From the NCBI RefSeq assembly GCF_002865645.1, contig NW_020194685.1, forward strand, positions 2,567,363 through 2,631,362: a stretch of DNA of 64,000 nt, read 5' to 3'. This document shows, one piece after another, positions 54,879 through 64,000 of this stretch. The notes under the pieces were generated by a model, which was not told the origin of the DNA, made no database searches, and saw only the letters and a program-made list of their open reading frames with translations. The DNA comes from Hyaloscypha bicolor E (taxonomy: Eukaryota; Ascomycota; Leotiomycetes; Helotiales; Hyaloscyphaceae). The translations under genes were made by a program, and so were the position numbers. The number at the start of each line of letters is the position of its first letter. Position 1 is the stretch's first letter.

Positions 54879-57800
54879 CTAGTCATCGAAGTTGCCCTCC
54901 TGAGAAATTAAGCCGCAGACGATTTTCCCGCGATCTTCGTGTGAAGCCGCCTGAAACGCGTTACCGCATCCATTGCCCTGTGAATCGACACCGGCCCCAT
55001 TCTCAAGCAGGAACCAGACGACGGACTCGTAACCTCCACCTGAAGCCGCCTGGAGCGCATTGCCATAGAATCCGCCCTGGGCATTTATATCGGCCCCCTG
55101 GTTTAGTAAGAGCATGACAATATCATAGTGACCTTTACCTGAAGCCGCCTGGAGCGCATTGCCATATTGTCCGCCCTGGGCATTTATGTCGGCCCCCTGG
55201 TTTAGTAAGAGCATGACAATATCCTAGCAACCTCTACCTGAAGCCGCATAAAGCGCATTGCCGTATTCTCCACCCTGGGCATTCACGTTGGCCCCCTTCT
55301 CAAGCAATAACCTAACGATAGCCTCATTCCCTCTATATGAAGCCGCCTGGAGCGCGTTGCCGTACCTTCCGCCCTGGGCATTCACGCCCCTTTTCTCAAG
55401 CAGACGTGCAACTGGTTTAACTAGGCCCTCAAGGGAGGCGTAGTATAATGGAGAAGCGATATTTCTTGTGCTTTGTGTCATATCAGACCCTCCTCCTGGC
55501 ATGTCTGGGTTGAACAGTCGAATCCAATTGATATAGACGTCTCCTTTCGAGTGTAAAAGCCGTATACTTAGCTGATTGACTCGCTCTGCATCTTGTGTAG
55601 CTGCTCGGGCGTGGCGAGTCCAGTACTCTGCTGCATACCTTGCAAGCGGGAAGTCATCGATATTATTTGGTGTGAGTAATGTAGATCCCTTGAACTGAAG
55701 AAGGTAAATCAGACATGCTTGAGCAATTCTATCTTCGGCGCATCCTTGTATATTGTATTTGGAAGCTGGTCCGGTTCGAACACGATCAGAGATTAAGTAC
55801 TCTTTGACGGAGAAATGAGCTAGTCTGAGCTCTTCTGTCTCATAATAGACGCCATCACCGCCCTCAGCTGTTACTGCTGCCGTGGTTACTAGGCTGGAGC
55901 ATATTGTCAATATGTCTCGACGCTCCCGGAGTCGATTTTCAGCATCAAACCGTAGAAGATCTATTGAACTGGGATCGATTTATCGGTGGAAAATCGATAT
56001 ATTGGAGATTGACAATCTGTAGAATGACTAGTTTTGACTAGATACAGGAGAGTGATTCCATAAAAAACAGAGGGAATGGGTTCCCTAGCTATATTCCTGA
56101 TTTCCACCCCACCATGTGATTTACCCCGCACTTACTTGGTGGTGGGAACGATTTACCAATCTGATTCCTGTACGTACGTTTAAGGAACGTAATCGAATGG
56201 CGATACTAATAAACGATTGGTGTATTCGTACGTAAGTAATACCCAATAATCGGACGAACTGAATTAGTGGTTAAACCTGGAGTGGAAGGAAAGGATGCTA
56301 GCCAAGCTAGCTAGTTCAACAAGATCTATATCGATAGCAACGACTTCGGCAACTTCTTCAATTCGGAGCGGCCGAGCGGAATATACCAGCCATTGTAGAA
56401 TGGTGAAAGCATCTTGACTGTATTCTTCATCGATGCTGCACAATATCCGGGCATACGTGTCGTCCAAAGTTTTCGGAAGCGATTGCAATGCTTTTCGTAG
56501 CGCATTGAGTTTCAGACATTTACTCAGCACATCTAGTTGACACACAACCCATCGAAACCTTAAGAAGTGTTGAAATTAGGGGCCTGAGGCCCCTAATAGG
56601 CTTAGTAAGCCCTGGAACCGAACGCCATGGGGCTGTGCACTAGCTTAATACCCTGTCCAGCTGGAATACCCTGTATAGCTGGAATACCCTGTACGGCTGG
56701 AATACCCTGTATAGCTGGAATACCCTGTACAGCTGGAATACCCTGTATGGCTGGAATACCCTGTACGGCTGGAATACCCTGTATAGCTGGAATACCCTGT
56801 ACGGCTGGAATACCCTGTATAGCTGGAATACCATGTACGGCTGGAATACCCTGTATAGCTGTAATCGGTTCAGCTGGCATAGGGATTTAGTACATGTGAC
56901 TTAGGGGGTTCAGGGCTATATATACGGGCTACTTACCACTGTAGAACAGCAGTCAATTCAGTACGTTTTACTTGGTTTACATTGCAAGCACGTGACCCTA
57001 GCTATATTGCTTTAGCTAGTTCAACAAGAAGATTGTCAGTGCATTTTGGGACCTGTAAAGTAGATGGGGCGTTATAACGTACATCCCATGGGCTCCATCC
57101 ATCAATGTCTTCTCGACCTCTCTTTGAACATTTGCAGGCCATTTATTCAGTTTTGGGTCGTTCTGAAGCCGGTCGCAAATGTGAACGTGAATATCAGCAT
57201 TGACAAGGGCACTTTGGATGCAGATCTGGTCGGTAGCCAAAGGTGCCAGAGTCTCTTCAATGTCTCTCTCCCTCCGACTTGTGGCCAATATATGCAGATT
57301 CTCAACCTTCCAGTCCATAGTATTCTCTAGCAGCTTTAGGAGTGCTTCCCTTTCCTTGCATTCGTCCAACGCGTCAAGAATGATGAATGTCTGCTGAAAA
57401 TCTCTTAGAATATGTTGTAGAGTCGACAAAAGAGCATCTGTTGTCGGCTGCTGCTGCCCATCTTTGCTGCGAGCGAAGAGGATGTTCAGGGCATCCATAG
57501 ATTTCACAGATTGCACAGAGAGTTGTTCGATCAGGGACCGTAAACATTTCTCATGTTGTTGCTTCTCGTTGTCATTGAAGTCGAAGTAAAAGTAGGCGAT
57601 TGCGACTGCAGGATCTGATTCATAGATAGACCTGATATGTTCAATAATAGTTGAGCTAATTCTGTCAACGGCTGCCATGCTCGAATCTTACATAGAAGCC
57701 TTACCACAGAATAGTCTTCCCGCAGCCAGCTGTAGACGTCAATTAGTGATCAAGGCATCTGTCCGACGCCTGTGGACCATGGACTCACGAATGCCTTGTA

Positions 57801-58515
57801 GCCAGAGGAAGGAATTTGCGCACATTTTCCATTCCTCGAACTCGTCGCTTCCGACGAACCATGCTCCTGTCGTTGGTTGTCGCTTTTTGCAGGCGGCGTT
57901 GTGGTTTGAAGAAGGGTCTGGCGATGATAACCATTGCTGGACCTCCCGTGCAACAAGTGTTCTTTGCCCGGCCTGCAACTCTACCACGCTATCACTTAAT
58001 CTCGCCACATTATACTTGAGTGCTCGAGCTAGACCCCTGATAATTCTCAGCGTATATTTATAACGGAATATGTATAGCTCAACTTACACATGATCCGCAG
58101 TCAACGCCAGATTAAACGTCACCTTGTATCTTCCAGTAATGACGAGAAGCTTCTCAACGTCTTTGCTGGTAAAAGGCCACTTCAAAGCTCTCAACCCAAA
58201 TTGCTTCATCTTATCCTTCGCCTGGCCAGGCTCTAATTTTGCAATTAGCCCTGTCAGATCTTTCTGGCACTGCTGAACTGGCCCATCTTGTTGATTGAGA
58301 AGGCTCAGGATTAATTGCTTGGCTGTACCTGGATCTTCAGCCAGGTCTGCCACATTTGTCAAAATATCCTGGAGCAACATTACTTCTTCCCGAAGGCGTT
58401 GGATATCCTTTCGAGCTTCCTTCACCCCCAAGTAGTATGTTTGACACAGGTCAAAAACCTTTCCCGAAATCTGGATCACGGCAATGATGCTTGCAGCCTC
58501 GCCCAAGCCAGCCAT
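54879..58515 (-). pseudogene. STAND-NACHT-ankyrin (NLR-like) gene with a premature TAG
   Basis: Fungal NLR architecture. The ATG at 58515 begins the N-terminal helical domain (MAGLGEAASIIAVIQISGKV). After introns comes the NACHT ATPase: Walker A GIPGCGKTILC (split by introns), YFYFDFND, Walker B FIILDALDE, and ILATSRRERDI. Then FRWVVCQLDVLSKCL, LPKTLDDTYARIL, LQWLVYSARPLRIEEVAEVV and EELRLAHFSVKEYLIS. About 5-6 ankyrin repeats of the GNALQAAS type follow. Repeats end prematurely: ASGRGC is followed by TAG where sister repeats read H-Y, and the same frame continues DIVMLLLNQGAD. The GMFRWVV junction requires a 524-bp intron (56559-57082), and a second long gap lies at about 55.99-56.32 kb. Either a pseudogene or a truncated allele. 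Domain identity is certain; exon details are not. Confidence 0.72.
56647..56863. repeat. 18-bp minisatellite inside a long NLR intron
   Basis: About twelve units of ATACCCTGTATAGCTGGA alternating TATAGC and TACGGC, forming a 36-bp higher-order repeat. The unit is divisible by three, so long repetitive frames are open on both strands (QGIPAI/QGIPAV on minus). These are not taken as genes. Confidence 0.9.
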
Positions 58516-59381
58516 TTTGACAATGACTGAAGTCTAGTCGAGCGGGAAGTGCTTATGAACTCAGTATATCGCCTTTGCTATTGTGGTTTGAGGTTACCGA
58601 ATTGCACTTTGTAGCTATATTCATTGCGCAGGTGTGCTTTTTGTTCATGAAATTGTCGTTGGTATAGACGCCTGGAAAATTGTGGCGGAGCCGGCTTCCT
58701 GCCAACGACCACGTGGCACTGTTAGCGCCTAACAACGTATCACCAACGATCAGCAACCAACTTTCTGTATCAGAAATGGAGAACCAACCAATGGTCATTA
58801 AGTGAAATACCCCTAATATACGGGTTGGTTTAACGACGCTACTGCATCTATTTTTTTTCTTTCGCAAAATCCAAGTGATGAATCGCGATTTTTTTTTGGC
58901 CGCATTGAGCCCGTACCTATACAATCTCAATGTTTGTGCCAGAACCCTCGCACCTGTGCGTGCTTTCGTCTGAAATGCCAACACAATGCAACTCCAATGA
59001 ACTGCTGTGGTGCGCAGTCCTCTAAAAACATGGTCTGGTACCACATCGCCGCCTCTCTCGCCAAATTCGTTGTCCTAGACTCGTAGGATGAAGCTTGAGT
59101 ATCACAAGCTGCAAATTAAAGTATGTGGGAAGCTGAGAGTGCTGCGAATTGTACGGGTGGTGGGGCGGAGGAAATTGTCAACAAACCAGGGGCCACATAC
59201 AACAGTTGTATAGAATTGACCCATGTATGCATGTAAGGGAACATCGTTGCAATCTGGTATATGCCAAAGAGAAAACACCACCAGTACTTTTAGGCCACGA
59301 CCCCCGACCCCTCACTTCCACCACCACTCTTCTATGTCTCCCCTTCTTTTTTATCCCCACGACCTCGGTGTCCCTGTTGGG
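58516..59381. other. Intergenic
   Basis: NLR promoter side and calpain 3' flank. No gene recognised. Confidence 0.45.
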
Positions 59382-62220
59382 TTACTTCTCTGTATTATCC
59401 TCCTTCTTATCCACCACGGTGTTATCAGCCTCAACTTTCTCAACCGCCACCCCAACACCATCGATATCCTTAGTCGCATCCGCCGCAGAATCATCCACAT
59501 CCAGCTTCCCCTCACCATCCTCCCAATCTCTCGGTCTAACAACCTTCACTGAAACACCATTCTCCTTCGAATAAACCCTCAATCCCACAACAACAACGGC
59601 ATTCCATGGATCAGCCTCAAATTCATCCTCCTCCTCTTCCGGTTCCGGTGGAGGTGGAGGAGGAATGGCTTGCTCTGCGGCCAGTTTTTGCTCAGCAAGG
59701 TAGTCTTCGATTTCGCCGTCAGAGATATCAGACACATCAGAGTGGATGTCGGAGTCATCATCGTCATCCTCATCGTCCGGGAAGCCGACGGTGGGCGGCG
59801 GGGCGGATGGGTTGGGGCCTTTCGCTCTGATTTCGAGAGTTTGGGGAGGACCGGCAGGTGTTGCTGTGGTGTCAGGTTTTGCTGGCTCAGGAGTGTTTGT
59901 GGATTTTGCTGGTTCCGCAGGTGCATCAACAGAAGCAGACTCATTCCCAGGCTCGGCAACTTTTGGTTCATCCTTCACCTCTGGCTTGGCTTCCTTCTCC
60001 TTTTGAGCTTTCTTCTCAGCTTTGGCTTTGGCTTTAGCCTGTCTCTTCGCTTTGGCAGCACGCTGTTTTCTCTTCTCCTTATTTTCATTATGCTTTCTCT
60101 TTTTCTTCTCCTTCATTAGTTTCTCTTTAGTCTCTTTCATAAGCTTCGTCTTCTTAGCAGCTTCGACTTTCTTCTTCCCTGCTTTTTCTTCCTCGGTCTC
60201 TGTAATATGTCCTTTGGCATGAGCCATGTCGTACGAAAGGCCAATGCGCACAAGCTTCCCACGGCGCTCTTTAGCATTCTCGCGAACGACTTTCTCAATC
60301 GGCCAGCGGTCCTCCGAGCGCCTTGCTTCAATCTTCATCAAGACGTTATACTCACCTGGGTCAAGTTCGAGCTCAGCGGTCGTAGATCGGCTCATGTTGT
60401 ACCTATTGCAGCTGCGTACGAGATAAGTCTGTTCTCCTGCCTTATGCACACGGAATGACAAGCCGAATGTATACTGACCCTCAAGACCACGAAAGTATCG
60501 AGAGTCAAGCTAAGAATCGAATTAACCAATAGAAGTAAAGCATATGGGAAGATATATTACCTGAGAAAGTACTATCGTAACGGAGGACTTTTTTTCCAGC
60601 GTAAATGTGAACTTGGTGTCATTGTAATCAACATTCCAAGGAACAGTTACGGTTGTCCACTGCTGTGTTACTTTCCACTCATCCGAGAACAATTTTGTAC
60701 GGTCAAACAATTGATACTTCTTCATGAGATCGTCGTAGGACATCCAGAAGACCCCATCGTCTCCAAAGCGGTGGTCGAGCTTTTGCATCCATTCCGGTGT
60801 CCATTCTTTGCTGCCATCACCTAAAACTATGAGCCGCTTGCACAGCAATATAGGGTTGTCCAAACTTACTCCACGGGCCTTTCCACTCGACCTCGCCCCA
60901 GGGGTTCCTCAAAAGGACCAACCTCTGACCATCAACCTCTACTGCCTTCATGACTGAGTAGGCATGTCCTTCAACAATGCCCTTTCGGGAGCCGTAACCC
61001 CGCTGATAGGCCCAGCAACCAAAGAGGAATTCTTCATTGACCTTCAAGAGTTCTTCCTTCCAGAAATAGTCTTTGTCGAGGATGTCTGTTATGAAAAGCT
61101 CTGTGGTCACACCTCCAGTCAAATCTTCCACTCCTTCACCAGCGTAGCCTCCCTCAATGGCTGAGTAGTCCTAAGCCAATTAGAGTAACATTTGGGAGGA
61201 AGAGCGGTCTTATACTTACACCATGAGCTTTAGCGTATGCTTTCTCCATCAGAGGAAGCCAGCTCTCATTAGGGTCCTGGCACTGGGCAAAGAATAAGGC
61301 AGAAGAGCCGGTCTAAACCTGTCAGCAAAAAGTTGGAAATATGTTGGAGAAATTGATACCTGATAGAGCTTGCGGTACTCTTCCTCTGAGTTGATGCGAT
61401 GGTGGCCGTCAAGCATCATGCGCTCAAGCCAACTTGCGTCGTAGTCGGGCTTGATCAAATATAGCTTGTCGTCAATTATCTCTGACACCCATTCCCCATC
61501 TCGATGAAACACGAAGCCATACGCTCCAACCTTTTCATCTCTCGCGACGCAGACTTTCTCAATGAGATCAGGTTTATTCGCCAAGGCGCAAAGAGCAGCT
61601 AGAAACCAACAGTCGCCATCATTGCCTTGACGGACGTCATTTGCAGATGCTCCTTCGACGAAGAATTTTGGGTCTTCGAATATGTCCCCAACTCGCTTCA
61701 CGCTTTCTGGTATGGCGGAGGATTTCGGCTCTTCATCGCTTGACTTCAATTGCGTAAGACAATCTTTGTCCCAATCCAGATCGGTCTCGATATCGAAATG
61801 GGGGTCGAGGTATTTTGTATTGGTTCGATGGCACTCATGCACAATCTTCTCGACCTTCTCTTTGCAGATCGCTGCTGCTTCTTCGTAGGACGCTGCAGCA
61901 TTCCTCCCCTTGACAAGACCCTTGGGGCTCTTTTCGCTGGCCTTCTTCGCAAGGAGGTTCTTTGGTATGACAGTGGATGCTGCAAAGGGCACATATTAGC
62001 AGATGTTCAAGCATCAGGAGGTGTGTGGTTGAACTAAAATACCTATTCCTGGAGTTTTTGTGTCGAACTTCTTCCAGAACTCGTCGATGGCGTCCTGTGG
62101 AGACTGATGTTTCACTTTTTTGGGTGGGGGGTCTGCGAGTTTGAGAATGACGTCCTTCGCAGATTTGACCCTACCTGCATCGCTGCCAGAGCCAGAGATT
62201 TTGTCTCCCAGTTGACTCAT
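59382..62220 (-). CDS. Fungal calpain-like cysteine protease
   Basis: Calcium-type papain-fold protease (C2 calpain family), intracellular. The ATG at 62220 ([14 protein letters not shown]) precedes six exons; introns lie near 62040-61985, 61360-61310, 61220-61170, 60870-60820 and 60560-60510. The catalytic triad is complete: Cys in [13 protein letters not shown], His in VEGHAYSVM, Asn in [12 protein letters not shown] calpain domain III-like beta-sandwich follows ([17 protein letters not shown], then YRVHKA-like [13 protein letters not shown]). The C-terminal 300 residues are low-complexity: a Lys/Ala-rich helix, Pro/Ala stretches, an acidic run ([10 protein letters not shown]) and poly-Pro. 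No EF-hands. Intact; function in the cell is unspecified by context. Confidence 0.87.
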
Positions 62221-64000
62221 GTTGCTAGTGTTGCTGCAAGGGTGATTGGTCTTGGAGGCGTTGGAATACAAGACTCAATGATTGATTTCCTCTCCTACTC
62301 CACATCAAATGCGCCCAAGAGTAGTTCGTATCGGGTGGAATGAAATTGAAAGGAGATAAGACAAGAGAAATGAAAGGAAAGAAATCCGGAGGTTGGAGTT
62401 GGAGGGAGGTTCAGCTCCAGGCTGGAGCTGAGCCTCTGCTGCAGCTCCAGCTGTACAGATACTCGGTATGCATGCAGCAAGGTATATTTTAATGGTTCAT
62501 GCTCTCGCTATTCGCTGGAGCATTGCTGACGCGGAGGCGGGGGATCCGGACCAGCAATCTATCCACCTAAGGGTTTGGTGTTCCCTCAGAGCAAGGCTAT
62601 TCCGGCCCCGGCACTTTTCTCCTGGCCGCAATACAGCCCGTGCGACCCTGTCAAAAAGAATCCGACCGTCTCGACCTTCGATCAAAATCATTCCCGAGTA
62701 AATAGAATAGGCGAATTTCATAGTAGACGCTCTCTATAAGGCCCCAGATACTCGCGTTGGCAGCAAGAATGTGTCGGGTCGTCGTCGCTGTAATTTGTAG
62801 ACTATTGCACGCGTTAACCTTAGCACTTTGGTTTGCGCACGATCTATGTTGCGGGCCGGCCGTGCCTCCTAAATCTCTGCGGGACCACTACGGGACTGCT
62901 CCAGCCGGAGGATTTCGTAGAAGTAGCAGCTTGATATACTTCTAACTCCTTAGCCCGGCTTCATGAGGCCCAAATGGCCAATTTCAGTATCCTATGCAAG
63001 CCCAACGTGGCCAGCGCATCAAGCCCGAGTTTGCCTAGCGGCCGCAACCCAGCCTCGTGAGGCTGAGTGCAGACAACGTGCTCCCGACGAAGTGCAATAA
63101 AATCCAGCGACATGAATATCATGGTCTTCCGTGGACTAACCAGGCACTGACCACATACCTGATGTCTATCACTTTTGGTAGTTCAGCTGTTGTCTCAATA
63201 CTGGGAGTCCAGTTCAGCACTTTCCCGCCGCTTCCTTCCCAGGGCCCTTACTCAAATGGTAGCCCACCTCAATTCAACTGGCGGACAAGTCTGCCCACAA
63301 GAAAGGTGGCAAGTATTGCGGCCGCGCTTTCATCTGCCCCTGCCAAGCTTTTGCCTCTACACTTACAGCCGACCATAGCGAATGAACTACTAGTGAATAG
63401 TAATATAATATTATTACCTTATATTTCTACGTTAGAAGAGTCGGTCTCATCTCAATTGTCGATTGGCAGGCCAGGCCTTACAAGGTAGAGGAGACCGCTG
63501 TAGATATTGGGGAAGTCTATCCGAGGAATGATTTTGACGATGCCACCGGATGCTGAAGTCCCAAATCAGGGCATGCAAATCGACCAGTGATACTGGCACA
63601 CTGGCTTACTTGGTATGCGACCTAAGCTCTTTTTCTAGAAAACTAGCTTAGGTCGCATAACACTGGATGGTTGGGTTTGATCTGTTTCTGCTTGCAGCAT
63701 TCGCCAGCTCCAAGGTTACTACTCAAGTTCGCAAATGAATCTTTGATTTCTGTACTGCTAAAGATGAAAAAGTTGCTCCTAGAGTCCTAGAGGAATACGA
63801 CCGATCATATACACTTTTTGTTGTGGAAAGTTGTCGCTGTTATCTGGGTATTATTCCACACAATAAGAGGTTCATCTCTCCTCGCCGTTCTATATTTGCT
63901 TGTCTCACCCGCCACCCTCACAATCTCCGATATCCATCATTAGCTATTGCCAAGGACACCAACTATTGAAAGACTTTATTGCTAAGGTAATTAAATAACT
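62221..64000. other. Gene-free region to window end
   Basis: Calpain promoter with small GGAGCT/AGCTCC direct and inverted repeats near 62400-62455. No gene recognised beyond it. The palindrome at 63614 is listed separately. Confidence 0.5.
63614..63659. repeat. Near-perfect 46-bp palindrome
   Basis: 15-bp perfect arms (TATGCGACCTAAGCT / AGCTTAGGTCGCATA) flank a 16-bp centre that itself contains the palindrome TTTTCTAGAAAA. Only two dinucleotides on each side of the centre fail to match. It could be a cruciform, a fused pair of terminal inverted repeats or a strong RNA hairpin. Confidence 0.9.

Noticed and set aside
56602..56890. Repetitive open frames (QGIPAI/QGIPAV and AGIPCIAGIPCT) as collagen-like or secreted repeat proteins
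   Set aside because: They arise because the minisatellite unit is 18 bp. They are open on both strands and lie inside the NLR gene interval.
59579..59971. Open frame opposite and overlapping the calpain tail
   Set aside because: Shadow of the low-complexity calpain C-terminus in another frame.

Overview
The window is nuclear DNA of a filamentous ascomycete (Pezizomycotina). Genes are broken by 47-130 bp GT-AG introns with CTAAC/CTGAC-type branch sites. The gene content is typical of moulds: a Zn2Cys6 regulator, HET-domain and STAND/ankyrin proteins, a sugar-porter MFS protein, a reticulon and a fungal calpain. The abundance of HET/NLR material suggests a Leotiomycete-like or related lineage, but that is inference. 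No tRNA, rRNA or CRISPR was found.

Region 1 (1-13.4 kb) is a sugar-oxidation cluster. It holds a partial SDR, a mitochondrial-type SDR, an SMP-30 lactonase, an MFS sugar porter, a class II aldolase, a Zn2Cys6-type regulator, an L-rhamnose-1-dehydrogenase-like SDR and a fourth SDR. All three divergent promoters carry copies of an inverted-repeat motif (CCTCG-N3-CGAGG, core TCGTCTCGAG), a candidate cluster-specific operator. Several members look damaged: an in-frame TGA in the transporter, a broken splice donor plus frameshift in the last SDR, missing Cys residues in the regulator, and a lost stop in the rhamnose-dehydrogenase-like gene.

Region 2 (13.4-33.3 kb) mixes intact genes with relics. 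Intact or probably intact: a putative glycosyltransferase, a secreted alpha/beta hydrolase, a small NNCQHY-type protein, a reticulon and a small hypothetical protein. Relics: a HET C-terminus, a DUF6536-like protein, a STAND-N/ankyrin gene with a TGA, an orphan STAND N-domain and a membrane-protein pseudogene.

Region 3 (33.3-42.2 kb) is a probable allorecognition/defence island. A Ser/Thr kinase gene, an unknown 461-aa protein gene and a kinase-HET fusion gene sit next to each other. The two kinases share an N-terminal module.

Region 4 (42.4-52.6 kb) is the most notable part. Four adjacent genes look like an extracellular amino-polysaccharide pathway: a GH18 glycosidase and a UDP-HexNAc 6-dehydrogenase on the minus strand, then a chitin-synthase-like GT2 and a CBM18/NodB deacetylase on the plus strand. 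The logic (precursor enzyme, synthase, deacetylase, hydrolase) parallels the galactosaminogalactan cluster, but with a HexNAc-uronate precursor enzyme.

Region 5 (52.6-64 kb) has a gene-poor stretch, then a STAND-NACHT-ankyrin gene with a 524 bp intron containing an 18-bp minisatellite and a premature TAG in its repeats. A fungal calpain gene follows, then gene-free DNA with a near-perfect 46-bp palindrome.
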